In this document: positions 38,720 to 48,795 of the stretch, in pieces | Layout of the letters: each line of letters starts with the position of its first letter | How positions within the stretch are numbered: position 1 is the stretch's first letter | Assembly (NCBI GenBank): GCA_022729735.1 | Contig: DZAY01000015.1 | Location: 1-59,621 of the forward strand | Direction: 5' to 3' | Source: Helicobacter cetorum | GTDB lineage: Bacteria; Campylobacterota; Campylobacteria; Campylobacterales; DZAY01 | DNA: 59,621 nt | Program-made: the position numbers and the translations under genes | Notes under the pieces: model-generated | Seen by the model: the letters and a program-made list of their open reading frames with translations, nothing else | Database searches by the model: none | Told to the model about the DNA's origin: nothing

Positions 38720-39331
38720 TTAATCCAATCTTGCTAATATAGTTTCACTTGCTAAAACTTTATCTCCAACAGCAACTTTACAGCCAATATCAATTGGTAA
38801 ATATAGTTTTACATATCCACTTGCTAAAAAACCAAATCTTTCACCAGCTCTTTTATTTATATCTTTAGATAAAAGGGATACATCAACACCATTTGAAAAG
38901 CTACCATTTACTATTTCTAACTCTATATCACTTTCAAATTTTATTAAAACTTTTTCATTAAATTTTTTAAATATTAAATCTTTTGTTGATATTGATAAAC
39001 CTTTTATATGGCTCATTATATCTGACTTACCACCAATAGGTAATCTTAATAAATGCACATCAAAAAATGATGGCTCTATTAAAATATAATATCTTCCATC
39101 TTCTCTATTAATATCAACAATTTCCCCATCAATCGGGGCAAAAATTGCCAAATTATCAACACTATATTCTCTTTCAGGGTTTCTATAAAAAACAGTAGCT
39201 AATACTAAAGATACAAAAAGTAATAGCTGAATAAAAATAGAAGAAACTATTGTCGAAATTAAAAAAATTGCAAAAAGTATAATTAATGGTTTAATTCCAT
39301 TTTTTGCAATAAAAAAAGAGTTTCTAATCAT
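38720..39331 (-). CDS. Phosphatidylserine decarboxylase-related membrane protein
   Basis: A 203-residue protein starting at ATG 39331 (GAGGAT upstream), with one or two N-terminal membrane helices (~12–45) and the short-type decarboxylase fold (FYRNPERE, FAPIDGEIVDI, DVHLLRLPIGG). Active enzymes of this type self-cleave at a Gly-Ser in the block RxGxxRFGS; here the block is GERFGFLASGYVKLYLP and the Gly-Ser pair is absent (reads Ser-Gly). It may be inactive or use another residue. The position between ftsH and pssA is conserved in the phylum. Confidence 0.8.
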   Translation of the reverse strand: MIRNSFFIAKNGIKPLIILFAIFLISTIVSSIFIQLLLFVSLVLATVFYRNPEREYSVDNLAIFAPIDGEIVDINREDGRYYILIEPSFFDVHLLRLPIGGKSDIMSHIKGLSISTKDLIFKKFNEKVLIKFESDIELEIVNGSFSNGVDVSLLSKDINKRAGERFGFLASGYVKLYLPIDIGCKVAVGDKVLASETILARLD

Positions 39332-41270
39332 GCTCTTTATCCTCATGAATATTTACTAATTTTGTTTCCAACTCTTTAGACATTTCAAACTGTTTAATAA
39401 TATCATAAACTCTTTTTCCACTTATTGTCTCTTTTTCAAAAAGCTCACTTACCATGGCTTCAATTGCTTCTGAATATTCAACTAATCTTGCTTTAACATC
39501 TTCATATCTCTCTTGTAATAGATTTTTTATGAAAATATCTGCATCTTGTTGCATTTTTTCACTATAATCTCTACTTTGAGAAAATCCACCACCTAAAAAT
39601 AGATTTCTCTGTTTTTCTAAAACCATTAAACCAGCCACTTCAGTCATTCCATAATAGTTAATCATAGCTTTTATTATATCTGTGGCTCTTTCTAAATCAT
39701 TACCAGCACCAGTTGAAATTTCTTTTATAAATACCTCTTCAGCAGCTCTTCCAGCCAATAATACATCAATTTCAGCAATTAATTCATGTCGTTGCATTAA
39801 ATATTTATTCTCTTCAGGAGTATTTAATGTATATCCTAAAGCTGCTAAACCTCTTGGGATAATTGACACCTTTGTAACTTTTTTTGCACCTTTTGTTGTT
39901 TCAGCTAATAAGGCATGACCACTTTCATGATATGCTACAATTTTTTTCTCTTTTGGTGATATTCTTCTACTTTTTTTCTCTAACCCAGCAATTGCTCTCT
40001 CTACTGCCTCTAATAAATCTTTTTGTTCAACTTCACTTTTGCTTTTTCTTCCAGCTAAAAGTGCTGCTTCATTCACAATATTTGCTAAATCAGCCCCAGC
40101 AAGTCCTGCTGTAACTCTTGCAATCTCTTCAATTTGAACATCTTTTGAAAGTTTTATGCTTTTAATATGAACTTTTAAGATTTCTATTCTACCATTAAAA
40201 TCTGGCTTATCAACTAAAACTTGTCTATCAAATCGCCCAGGTCTAAGTAGTGCAGCATCTAAAACTTCTGGTCTATTTGTAGCTGCTAAAACTATAACAG
40301 GAGCAGAATCACTACTAAATCCATCCATTTCTGCTAATAACTGATTTAAAGTCTGCTCCCTTTCATCATTTCCACCAACCATACCAGAAGCTGCTCTACT
40401 TTTTCCAATAGCATCTATTTCATCTATAAATATAATGGACGGTGCTTCTTTTTTTGCTTGTTCAAATAAATCTCTAACTCTCGCAGCTCCAACTCCAACA
40501 AACATTTCAATAAAACTGCTTCCACTTACAGAAAAAAATGGAACACTTGCCTCACCTGCAACAGCTTTTGCCAATAAAGTTTTTCCTGTTCCAGGAGGAC
40601 CTACTAAAAGGACACCTTTTGGAATTTTAGCCCCAAGATTTATATATTTATCTGGATGTTTTAAAAACTCAACAATCTCTTTTACTTCTTCTTTTGCTTC
40701 ATCATTTCCAGCAACATCATCAAATCCAATTTTTGGTTTTTCAGAATTCACAAGTCTCTTAGAACTACCAATTCCTAAAATTCCACTACCCATACTTTTC
40801 TGCATTCTCGAAGCCAAAAACATCCAAATACCAAAAAATATAAAAATTGGTAAAACCCAACCAAAAATCATATCACTAAACCAATTATTTTCGCTAAAAC
40901 CACTATAAGGAATTTTTTGCTCATCTAAAAAAGTCAAAAAAGCACCATCTTGAGATACTCTTTTTACGATATAAATAGTTTTTTGAGATGATTTGTCTGA
41001 TACAGCTTTGATTGTTGTTTGACCTATTCCTATATAGTTAATTTGACCTTGTGTAATTAACTCTTTTAACTCTTGATAATTTGTATTTTTAGTTACAGTT
41101 GCTCCACTTTTTTGCAAAGCATTTGTAACACCTTCTTCACTTTCTCCAAAAGTTTTAAAAATAAAAATAAGTACAATTGAAAATATTACAAATACTAAAA
41201 TAGGATTTTGATTAAAAAAATTGTTATCACTATTTTTAGGTTGTTGATTATTATTAACCTGTTTTGACAT
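39324..41270 (-). CDS. ftsH: ATP-dependent zinc metalloprotease FtsH
   Basis: Membrane-anchored AAA+ protease for quality control, 648 residues. Two N-terminal helices (~24–42 and ~132–152) bracket a periplasmic domain. The AAA domain has Walker A GPPGTGKT, Walker B IIFIDEID, and the second region of homology [20 protein letters not shown]. The protease domain has HESGH with the third zinc ligand in the downstream NDLERATD region. The end overlaps the psd-like gene by 8 bases. Confidence 0.97.
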   Translation of the reverse strand: MSKQVNNNQQPKNSDNNFFNQNPILVFVIFSIVLIFIFKTFGESEEGVTNALQKSGATVTKNTNYQELKELITQGQINYIGIGQTTIKAVSDKSSQKTIYIVKRVSQDGAFLTFLDEQKIPYSGFSENNWFSDMIFGWVLPIFIFFGIWMFLASRMQKSMGSGILGIGSSKRLVNSEKPKIGFDDVAGNDEAKEEVKEIVEFLKHPDKYINLGAKIPKGVLLVGPPGTGKTLLAKAVAGEASVPFFSVSGSSFIEMFVGVGAARVRDLFEQAKKEAPSIIFIDEIDAIGKSRAASGMVGGNDEREQTLNQLLAEMDGFSSDSAPVIVLAATNRPEVLDAALLRPGRFDRQVLVDKPDFNGRIEILKVHIKSIKLSKDVQIEEIARVTAGLAGADLANIVNEAALLAGRKSKSEVEQKDLLEAVERAIAGLEKKSRRISPKEKKIVAYHESGHALLAETTKGAKKVTKVSIIPRGLAALGYTLNTPEENKYLMQRHELIAEIDVLLAGRAAEEVFIKEISTGAGNDLERATDIIKAMINYYGMTEVAGLMVLEKQRNLFLGGGFSQSRDYSEKMQQDADIFIKNLLQERYEDVKARLVEYSEAIEAMVSELFEKETISGKRVYDIIKQFEMSKELETKLVNIHEDKEHD

Positions 41271-41279
41271 TAAAAACCC

Positions 41280-42116
41280 TTAATTTTTTTGAAGCAACAG
41301 AGTTACCCATTCACCCTTTGCTACTCTATCAACTATTATGAAATTTGCAAACTTTTCTAATAAACTACTCTCATATTTTTCTAAAATTCCAGATAAAAGT
41401 AAAAAACCCCCACTTTTTAGAACTCTATTTAAATCTTTTGATAATAGTTTGAGTATATCTGCAATAATATTTGCAATTACAAAATCATATTTAATATCTT
41501 CTGCTAAATTTACAGAACCTATCCAATATTTATTTATATTTACACTATTTAATTCAAAATTCTTTTTTGACTCTTCAACTGCTAATTGGTCACTATCACA
41601 AATATCAACATTTAAAGCACCCAATTTAGATGCTACTATTCCCAAAATTCCACTTCCACAACCAACATCTAATATAATTTGATTTTTTTGTAAATGTTTT
41701 AGTAAAAGCTCAATACAAGAATTTGTGCTTTCATGATGTCCAGAACCAAAAGCCAAAGCAGGGTCAATAATTATATTTATATACTCATCTATATTTTCAT
41801 ACCAGCTTGGGTGAATATAGAGATTACCTATTTTTATAGGCTCTATTGATTTTTTATATTTTTCAATCCAATTTTGATTTTCCAACTCTTGCATATCAGT
41901 TGTTAATTTTATCTCTTTTTTGAATATTGTAGAAAGCTCTTTTTTGAATTCCAAAACTCCCCACTCTATCTCTTCCAAAGAGCTACTACTTCTAATTACA
42001 AAGCCATCTTTATCTTCTTCAATTGCATCTTCAAAAACTTCACTTAAAAAATCTAAAAATAGATTTCTATACTCATCTTCAACCGATACTTTTAATTCAT
42101 AATAGCTATCTCTCAT
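41280..42116 (-). CDS. prmA: Ribosomal protein L11 methyltransferase
   Basis: Trimethylates L11 with S-adenosylmethionine. The 278 residues comprise an N-terminal substrate-recognition domain (~1–90) and a Rossmann methyltransferase (PALAFGSGHHEST, DVGCGSGILGI, and the N-x-x-A motif VIANIIADIL). It lies between ftsH and cheY, as in other Campylobacterota. Confidence 0.94.
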   Translation of the reverse strand: MRDSYYELKVSVEDEYRNLFLDFLSEVFEDAIEEDKDGFVIRSSSSLEEIEWGVLEFKKELSTIFKKEIKLTTDMQELENQNWIEKYKKSIEPIKIGNLYIHPSWYENIDEYINIIIDPALAFGSGHHESTNSCIELLLKHLQKNQIILDVGCGSGILGIVASKLGALNVDICDSDQLAVEESKKNFELNSVNINKYWIGSVNLAEDIKYDFVIANIIADILKLLSKDLNRVLKSGGFLLLSGILEKYESSLLEKFANFIIVDRVAKGEWVTLLLQKN

Positions 42117-42121
42117 TTCGA

Positions 42122-42499
42122 TTACTGTGAATTAACACCTAAAACAGCCTCTAATTTCTCTTTTAATACTTGAGGTGTAAAAGGTTTTACTATATAGTTA
42201 TTAACTCCTGCTTTTAGAGCAGTGATAACTTCTGCTTTACCACCTTCTGTGGTAACCATAATAATTGGCATATCTGTATATTTAGCTTCTGCTCTAACCT
42301 TTTTTACAAGCTCTAATCCATTCATCTCTGGCATATTCCAATCTGTGATAAGCACATTGATTGATGAATCTGATTGTAACTTTTCCCAACCTTCTAAACC
42401 GTGTTCAGCTTCTAAAACATCGTTATATCCGAGTCTTGACAATGTATTTTTTATGATTCTTCTCATTGTTGAGCTATCATCTACTACAAGTAGCTTCAA
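42122..42499 (-). CDS. cheY: Chemotaxis response regulator CheY
   Basis: A free-standing 125-residue receiver. It has VVDDS, the phospho-Asp in VLITDWNMPEMNG, the Thr in VTTEG and the Lys in VKPF, all matching flagellar CheY. The start is TTG at 42499 with AAGGAGC upstream. It stands apart from the signalling locus of 1–14.6 kb and sits in the conserved cheY–prmA–ftsH block, so it probably controls the flagellar motor and not the other system. Confidence 0.92.
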   Translation of the reverse strand: MKLLVVDDSSTMRRIIKNTLSRLGYNDVLEAEHGLEGWEKLQSDSSINVLITDWNMPEMNGLELVKKVRAEAKYTDMPIIMVTTEGGKAEVITALKAGVNNYIVKPFTPQVLKEKLEAVLGVNSQ

Positions 42500-42551
42500 A
42501 TTCTGCTCCTTTTAAAATTTATATAATTAAAGTTGTGCATTTTAACCTAAA

Positions 42552-43265
42552 TTACTTTTGAATAACTTTAAATGCCTCTTTTAAGTCCAATCTATTTTCA
42601 TAATATGCTTTTCCTATAATGGCACCATAAATTTTTCCACTATTTTTTAGTTTTATTAAATCATCTAAATCTTTCACTCCTCCACTTGCAATAACTTTTT
42701 TTGATGAAGCGGTTGCAATATCTTCTGTAAATTCAAGATTTATTCCACTTAATGTGCCATCTTTTGAAATATCTGTTGCAATTATTGCATCAATATCACT
42801 ATCTTGATATATTTTTGCTAACTCTGTTGCTTTAATTTCACTAACATCAATCCAACCTTCAACTGCTACATAACCATCTTTTGCATCTATTCCAATAGCA
42901 ATATTATACTTTTTTGCCATCTCTATTACAAAATTTGGATTCTTTTGAGCAATTGAGCCAAGAATTACTCTATCAATTCCTAAATCGACATATTTTTTAA
43001 TTGTATCTTCATCTCTGATGCCACCACCAAGTTGGATTTTTAAATTACAATTTTTTCTAATTTTTTCAATCTGTTCTAAATTCTTTGGTTCGCCTTTAAA
43101 AGCTCCATTTAAATCTACAACATGTAACCAAGAAGAGCCATAATCTTCAAACCTTTTTGCTAATTCCCATGGTTCATTACTATAAATTTTTGCACTATCC
43201 ATTAAACCTTTTGTAAGTCTAACGGCTAAACCATCTTTTAAATCAATTGCAGGAAATAGTTCCAT
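42552..43265 (-). CDS. hisA: Phosphoribosylformimino-AICAR-phosphate isomerase
   Basis: Fourth enzyme of histidine synthesis. The 237-residue (βα)8 barrel has [12 protein letters not shown] with the N-terminal catalytic Asp, [15 protein letters not shown], the second catalytic Asp in [13 protein letters not shown] and ASGGVKD. HisH ends directly before it. Its partner barrel HisF is not in the window. Confidence 0.95.
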   Translation of the reverse strand: MELFPAIDLKDGLAVRLTKGLMDSAKIYSNEPWELAKRFEDYGSSWLHVVDLNGAFKGEPKNLEQIEKIRKNCNLKIQLGGGIRDEDTIKKYVDLGIDRVILGSIAQKNPNFVIEMAKKYNIAIGIDAKDGYVAVEGWIDVSEIKATELAKIYQDSDIDAIIATDISKDGTLSGINLEFTEDIATASSKKVIASGGVKDLDDLIKLKNSGKIYGAIIGKAYYENRLDLKEAFKVIQK

Positions 43266-43874
43266 TTATTTAACCTTTATAAAATTTTTTAAGATTTTAA
43301 GTCCAATGTCATGAGATTTTTCAGGATGAGGTTGAATTCCAAAAATATTATCACAATTTATCGCACTTACAAACTCATATCCATAAAAACTTTTTCCAAT
43401 AGCATGTTTTTCATCACAAATCACATGATAGCTATGCACAAAATAGTTATAAAAACTATCATTTAAATCATTAAATAGTTGGTTATCTTTTTTAAAAATT
43501 TTATTCCAACCAACATGAGGAATTTTTAAATTTTGAAGTTTTGCTCTATCAAAATATTTAACTTCTCCATCAATCAAACCAAGTCCCAAATGTTCTCCAA
43601 ACTCTTCACTTTTTTGAAATAGAAGTTGCATTCCAAGACATATTCCAAATATAAAATTTCCTCTTTTTGCAACATCTATGATAGCTTCATCCATACCATT
43701 TTCTCGTAAATGCTCCATAGCATCTCCAAATGCACCAACACCTGGGAGAACTATTTTCTCATAATTTTTTAAAAGAGCTGGATTACTAACTAAAATTGTA
43801 TCTTCACCAATTTTTTTAAAAGCATTTATAATACTTGCCAAATTTCCAACATTATAATCTACAATTGCAACCAT
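43266..43874 (-). CDS. hisH: Imidazole glycerol phosphate synthase, glutaminase subunit
   Basis: Supplies ammonia to HisF. It has 202 residues from the ATG at 43874, 8 bases after GGAG; an earlier in-frame ATG at 43889 overlaps that site. The class I glutaminase triad is intact: Cys in FGICLGMQLLF, His and Glu in QPHPEKS. It precedes hisA with no gap. Confidence 0.95.
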   Translation of the reverse strand: MVAIVDYNVGNLASIINAFKKIGEDTILVSNPALLKNYEKIVLPGVGAFGDAMEHLRENGMDEAIIDVAKRGNFIFGICLGMQLLFQKSEEFGEHLGLGLIDGEVKYFDRAKLQNLKIPHVGWNKIFKKDNQLFNDLNDSFYNYFVHSYHVICDEKHAIGKSFYGYEFVSAINCDNIFGIQPHPEKSHDIGLKILKNFIKVK

Positions 43875-43903
43875 TATTAAAATCTCCAAACTTTCTATTT
43901 TTT

Positions 43904-43909
43904 ATTATA
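43904..43909 (-). promoter_or_regulatory. -10 element of hisH–hisA
   Basis: TATAAT on the minus strand, 30 bases before the hisH start, in the 140-base divergent spacer shared with the plus-strand promoter at 43990. I see no operator-like palindrome between them. Confidence 0.5.
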
Positions 43910-43989
43910 ATCTAATTTAAATTGCATTCAATTGAAACTTTTTATAGATTTTAAAAAAAAAGTAGTTTTTAACTTAATTTACTATTTGA

Positions 43990-43995
43990 TATAAT
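43990..43995 (+). promoter_or_regulatory. -10 element of the CoA-binding–ilvA unit
   Basis: TATAAT preceded by ATTTGA, 20 bases before the CoA-binding protein ATG, which also has AAAAGGAT. It may drive the plus-strand run up to ttcA, since the genes overlap or are closely spaced. Confidence 0.55.
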
Positions 43996-44014
43996 TTTAT
44001 AAAAAAGGATTTCT

Positions 44015-44452
44015 ATGGAGTGTCAATTTCCAACAGTTAATGCAGATATGAGTGAAATAGCAGATATTTTAGAAACAAATAAAGTTATTGCAATAATTGG
44101 ATTATCTCCTGATGAGAGCAAAGATAGTAATAGAGTTGCAAAATATTTACAAAATTATGGATATAAAATTATTCCAATTTATCCAAAAGAAGATACTATT
44201 TTGGGTGAAAAAGTTTATCGAAGTTTAAATGAAGTTAAAGATACAATTGATATTGTAAATGTTTTTAGGAAAGGCGAAGCACTATTTGAAATAGTAGAAG
44301 ATGTTTTAGGTAGAGATGATGTAAAAGTTATCTGGTCTCAACTTGGAGTAGTAAATAATGAAGCCATGGAAAAAGCAAAAAATGCTGGAATTAAAGTTAT
44401 TCAAAATAGATGTATCAAAATAGAACATCAAAAGTTAAAGGCAAAAAATTGA
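44015..44452 (+). CDS. CoA-binding domain protein (YccU type)
   Basis: A 145-residue single Rossmann domain of the CoA-binding family. The nucleotide loop is IAIIGLSPDESKDSNRVAKYL, followed by GYKIIPIYPKE, the IDIVNVFRKG strand and VIWSQLGVVN. Relatives form part of succinyl-CoA synthetase-like folds but the stand-alone proteins have no established reaction. Its stop overlaps the TTG start of ilvA. Confidence 0.85.
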   Translation: MECQFPTVNADMSEIADILETNKVIAIIGLSPDESKDSNRVAKYLQNYGYKIIPIYPKEDTILGEKVYRSLNEVKDTIDIVNVFRKGEALFEIVEDVLGRDDVKVIWSQLGVVNNEAMEKAKNAGIKVIQNRCIKIEHQKLKAKN

Positions 44453-45657
44453 TACCACTCCAAAAAATATATTCAGCAAAAAAGAGAATTGCAAAAGTTG
44501 TATTAAATACACCCTTTACTCATGCACCAATTTTAAGTCGTTTAAGCGAAGCTAATATTTATTTAAAAAAAGAGAATTTACAACTAACTGGAGCTTTTAA
44601 ATTAAGAGGAGCTTTTAATAAATTAGATAGTTTAGATGTAGAGTTTAGAAATAGGGGAATTATTACAGCAAGTGCTGGAAATCATGCTCAAGGTGTCGCA
44701 TTTAGTGCAAACTATTTCAATATTCCATCTACTATAGTTATGCCTGAAAGTACTCCACTTCTCAAAGTTAGTGGAGCAAAAGCTCTTGGTTCTACTGTAA
44801 TTTTGAGTGGTAACAATTATGATGAAGCTTATAAATTTGCCTTAGAATATGCAAATGAGCATAATTTAACTTTTATCCACCCATTTGCTGATGAAGAGGT
44901 AATGGCTGGACAAGGCACTATAGCACTTGAAATGTTAGAAGAGATAACAAATCTTGATATGGTAATTGTGCCTGTTGGTGGCGGTGGATTAATTAGTGGT
45001 GTTGCTTCTTGTATTAAACAGATTGACCCAAAAATAGAGATAGTTGGAGTTAGTGCAACTGGTGCTCCTGCTATGAAAGAGTCATTTATAAACAAAAAAG
45101 CGATAGATTCTATAAGTGTCAAAACTATTGCTGATGGAATTGCTGTTAGAGATACTTCAGAGATGACACTAAATCATATTTTAGAGTGTGTTGATAATAT
45201 TGTAGATGTTGAAGATGAAGAGATTGCAAGTGCAATTCTATTTTTATTAGAACGACAAAAATTAGTAGTAGAAGGTGCTGGTGCTGTTGGAGTGGCTGCA
45301 CTTTTGCATAACAAAATAGATGTCAAAGGTAAAAATGTAGCAATTATTTTAAGTGGTGGAAATATTGATGTTACAATGTTATCTCTCATTATTGAAAAAG
45401 GTCTTGTAAAATCAAGTCGAAAATTGAAACTACTTGTTACATTGGTAGATAAAGCTGGAAGTCTTGCAAAGCTTACAGAAATATTTTCTAATCTTAGTGC
45501 TAATATTGTGCAAATTGATTATGATAGAACATCTACTAATTTAAGATATGGTGATGCAAATGTCGAAATAGCACTTGAGACAAAAGGTGAAGAGCATCAA
45601 AATGAGATAAAAAAAGAGCTTACTAAAGCTGGATATAGATTTAAGGAGTTAGCATAA
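44449..45657 (+). CDS. ilvA: Threonine ammonia-lyase (threonine dehydratase)
   Basis: PLP enzyme turning threonine into 2-oxobutyrate for isoleucine. I start at TTG 44449 (MIPLQKIYSAKKRI), which overlaps the previous stop as TTGA and follows AAAGG; the 13 further codons upstream have no site. It has 402 residues: the PLP Lys in TGAFKLRGAFNKL, the phosphate loop VPVGGGGLISG, the C-terminal SGGNID, and an ACT regulatory domain (~325–402). The stop TAA overlaps the ATA start of the WD40 gene. Confidence 0.94.
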   Translation: MIPLQKIYSAKKRIAKVVLNTPFTHAPILSRLSEANIYLKKENLQLTGAFKLRGAFNKLDSLDVEFRNRGIITASAGNHAQGVAFSANYFNIPSTIVMPESTPLLKVSGAKALGSTVILSGNNYDEAYKFALEYANEHNLTFIHPFADEEVMAGQGTIALEMLEEITNLDMVIVPVGGGGLISGVASCIKQIDPKIEIVGVSATGAPAMKESFINKKAIDSISVKTIADGIAVRDTSEMTLNHILECVDNIVDVEDEEIASAILFLLERQKLVVEGAGAVGVAALLHNKIDVKGKNVAIILSGGNIDVTMLSLIIEKGLVKSSRKLKLLVTLVDKAGSLAKLTEIFSNLSANIVQIDYDRTSTNLRYGDANVEIALETKGEEHQNEIKKELTKAGYRFKELA

Positions 45658-47792
45658 AAAATTTATCCAAAGATATTAAAAGCTTTAAAATAAGCACAGG
45701 CTTAAATTATATCAAACTCTTAGAAGGTGAAAAACTTGCACTTTTTGATAAAAGTGGCTCACTAACTATTTTTGATATAGAGAGTTTAAAGAGTTTATCA
45801 AAAAGTGATTTTAAGATAGAAAATATAAGAAGTGTTACAGAAACTATTGCTGTATCTTACAATACACAATATTTAGCAATTTCTAAACCAGATAGTAAAG
45901 TTTTTGATATATTTGATATAAATAATAATAAATTTGTATCATCATTTGAAAGACATAAAGCATCAATTGAAACACTTGCAATTGATAATAAATCAAGATA
46001 TATTGTAAGTGGTGGAGATGATGGAAGAGCTTATATTTGGAGTTTAAATAGTATAGATTTTGTAAGCTCTCTAACTCCACACTCTGATTATTTATTATCT
46101 TCAAGCTTTAGTCCAAGTGGTGTATGGATTGCAACAGGTGGTTATGATAGAGGTATCAATATCACAAATATATCAAGTATGCAACGAGCAATAAAACTTA
46201 GAGGACACTCTGGAGCAGTTTGTAAATTATGTTTTTTAAAGAGTTTAAAACTTGCTTCAGCTGATAAAAATGGAGAGCTTATTATTTGGGATTTTGGACA
46301 AAACAAAGTGATTAAAAGATTTGAAAAACTAAATTCACAAATCACAGCAATTATTCCAATTTTTAATGAAAACTACATATTAGCTTCAACTACTCTTGGC
46401 AAAATAGCACTTTATGATATAAAAAAAATGGAGCTATTAAGCACAATGTATCACAATGTAGATGGTGTGATTATTGGTATGGAATATGTAAAAGAGAAAG
46501 ATATTTTAATAATTGCTAAAGAAAATGGAGAAATAGAGCTTTTTAACTTGGCAAGTTCAAACAAACTACTTGAAACTTTAATTGATGAAGGTGATTACTA
46601 TAATGCACATAGATTGATAGATAGTGATTTGCTTTTGCAAAATAGCAAACAGAGTGATAGATTAAATATTATGTGGCAAATATGTGTGAAAGAAGCTGAA
46701 GAGATTTTATCTCAAGGTAATTTAGAAAAAGCAAAAGATATTTTAAGACCATTTATGAATGTAATATCAAAAAAACTATTTATACAAAATCTATTTAAAA
46801 ATTTCAATTTAATTAAACAGTTTGAAACAGCTGTAAAAAACAAAAAATATCCCGTAGCATATTCACTTGCGAATGCAAATCCAAATTTTAAAGAAGGAGC
46901 TATATATAAGCTTTTAGAAGATGATTGGAATAAAACCTTTAATGCTGTGAAATTATCAATATTTAAACCAAATTTTGAAGAGATAGCAAAAAAAGCACTA
47001 CTTCCATTTAGAGCAGTTCCAGAAAAAGCTCTATTTATTCAAATGTTGATAAATGAGAAAAACAGTTATGGAGAGTTTTTAAAAGCGATGGCAAAAAAAG
47101 AGTTTAAAAAAGTATTAGAACTATCAATTAGATACCCATTTTTAAAAAATACAGATGAGTATCAAAAAATAGATAAATTTATGAATAAACTTTTAGAAAA
47201 TTCAAGAAATAATTTAGATAGTGGAAAATATCAAGAAGCATTAAAAGAAGCAAAATATTTATTAGAAAATGGATTTTTCATAGAAGAGGCAGAAGATTTA
47301 TCTACAAAGGCTCAAGTTTATTTAAGATTTGATAAAGAGTTTGAAGCTAGAAATTATCAAATGATTTATAAATTAGTAGATAAATATCAATTTTTACAAG
47401 AGAGAATAGAGTTTGTTATTGTAGAAGAGAGATGGATGGAAGCTGTTTATAAAGCAGAAAAATCGGCTTTAAAACCAGATATTCCAACTATTAAAGTTAT
47501 ATTTGAAGATTTTGAAGAGATAAAATCAAAACTTCCAAAAATGGTAACAATAATTAAGAGTGCATATTTAAAAGAGTTAGAATTAGCAATTAAAAGTAGA
47601 AATATTACAAACATGAAATTAGAAAGCGCTATTAAGAAATTTATAGAACTTTTTGGATATAGTGATGTAATACACATTTTAGATATGTATAGTGCTGTCC
47701 GTGGTGTTGAGATAACTTTTGAAAATGTAATAGAGGGCGATATGTATAATATTAGTAATTTAGAATTTTTGCCAGATTCAATATTGGTTTAA
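45654..47792 (+). CDS. WD40-repeat protein with apparent ATA start
   Basis: A 712-residue protein if it starts at ATA 45654. The frame is open from there and contains no ATG, GTG or TTG until the ATG at 46179, which would cut several blades. AAGGAG lies 5 bases before the ATA. Residues ~1–300 form a WD40/β-propeller (IETLAIDNKSRYIVSGGDDG, YIWSLN, FSPSGVWIATGG, LRGHSGAVCKLCFL, LIIWDFG); the rest (~320–712) is α-helical with TPR-like character. There is no signal peptide. The function is unknown to me. It sits between ilvA and a chemoreceptor. Confidence 0.78.
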   Translation: MKNLSKDIKSFKISTGLNYIKLLEGEKLALFDKSGSLTIFDIESLKSLSKSDFKIENIRSVTETIAVSYNTQYLAISKPDSKVFDIFDINNNKFVSSFERHKASIETLAIDNKSRYIVSGGDDGRAYIWSLNSIDFVSSLTPHSDYLLSSSFSPSGVWIATGGYDRGINITNISSMQRAIKLRGHSGAVCKLCFLKSLKLASADKNGELIIWDFGQNKVIKRFEKLNSQITAIIPIFNENYILASTTLGKIALYDIKKMELLSTMYHNVDGVIIGMEYVKEKDILIIAKENGEIELFNLASSNKLLETLIDEGDYYNAHRLIDSDLLLQNSKQSDRLNIMWQICVKEAEEILSQGNLEKAKDILRPFMNVISKKLFIQNLFKNFNLIKQFETAVKNKKYPVAYSLANANPNFKEGAIYKLLEDDWNKTFNAVKLSIFKPNFEEIAKKALLPFRAVPEKALFIQMLINEKNSYGEFLKAMAKKEFKKVLELSIRYPFLKNTDEYQKIDKFMNKLLENSRNNLDSGKYQEALKEAKYLLENGFFIEEAEDLSTKAQVYLRFDKEFEARNYQMIYKLVDKYQFLQERIEFVIVEERWMEAVYKAEKSALKPDIPTIKVIFEDFEEIKSKLPKMVTIIKSAYLKELELAIKSRNITNMKLESAIKKFIELFGYSDVIHILDMYSAVRGVEITFENVIEGDMYNISNLEFLPDSILV

Positions 47793-47801
47793 GGGAGTAG
47801 T

Positions 47802-48767
47802 ATGTTAAATAGTTTAAGTATAAAGTTAAAACTAATCATTTTAACTTTTTTGGTTGCGATAGGTTTTTTGGTTACAGTTGTAGTTACTTCAAAAGGTATG
47901 AACTCTGCAATTAAATCTATATCTGAAATTAGCGATGATAATATCGTTTCTATTCTTGGACTTATGAAAATTATGGAAGGTCATTCTACTGTTAATTATC
48001 AAAATGTTGAAGTTTGGTCTTATGAGAATGTTTATACAGCACAAGCTGATTTTGAAGAGTTAATAGCTCATAAATTAAAAGGTTGGGAAGAAATTAAGAT
48101 TGGTTTTGATATGTATAGCAAAACTCCAAAAACAGCAGATGAGTCTGCTTTATGGGAAACGTTTTTGAATGATTGGGATGCTTGGGTAAAATTAGATGCA
48201 ATGATTACAAAAGATATTTTAACTTCTCTTGCTAAAAATATTGATCCATTAAAACAAAAAGAGTTATATTTAGAGCTTTCCAATTTGTCTGAAGAGTTAG
48301 AAAGTATCTATCATAAAGCAGAAGATAGTTTAGAAAAAATAGTTCATTTAAATGAGAAATTAGCAGTTGATATATCTAAACAGTCAATTAAAGATATGGA
48401 AAATACACAAACCATTTCTCTTATTGTTTCTATTGTTATACTGCTTATTATTATAATAAATGCTATTCTCATATTAAATAGTATTTTATCTTCAGTTCAA
48501 CTACTAAAAACAGAAATGACAAAAGTATCTGAAAATCAAGATTTGACAGTTACTATTCAATACAACTCAAATGATGAGCTAAAAGCGATAGTAAATGGAT
48601 TTAACTCTCTTACACAAAAATTAAGAGATGCGATAAAAGAAGCAAAAAACTCTTCAAATGAAAATGCTTCAGTATCATCTGAATTGAGTTCTACAAGTAA
48701 TCAAATTGGTCAAAATGCAGAAGGACAAGTAAAAATTATTCAAGATACAATCAAAAGAGGTAAATAG
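47802..48767 (+). pseudogene. N-terminal fragment of frameshifted membrane chemoreceptor
   Basis: This frame encodes the sensor half of a transmembrane chemoreceptor: helix 1 (~9–28), a helical periplasmic domain (~30–200) of four-helix-bundle type, helix 2 (~207–228), a HAMP domain and the start of the signalling coiled coil. Reading then ends in KRGK at 48767. One extra A in the AAAA run at 48753–48756 explains the break: with three A the frame reads [20 protein letters not shown] and joins the downstream frame. The intact protein would be 556 residues spanning 47802–49473. Confidence 0.82.
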
Positions 48768-48795
48768 TATCAAAGATTATATAGTTTCAGCAACA

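Noticed and set aside
46179-47792. WD40 gene starting at the ATG at 46179
   Set aside because: The frame continues upstream for 525 bases with clear WD40 blades (SGGDDG, YIWSL, FSPSG) and a ribosome site next to the ATA, so this ATG is internal.
48751-48766. Programmed ribosomal frameshift in the second chemoreceptor
   Set aside because: There is no X-XXY-YYZ slippery heptamer, no downstream pseudoknot I can see, and AGA is a common codon here. A plain one-base insertion explains it better. The same reasoning applies to RR3.
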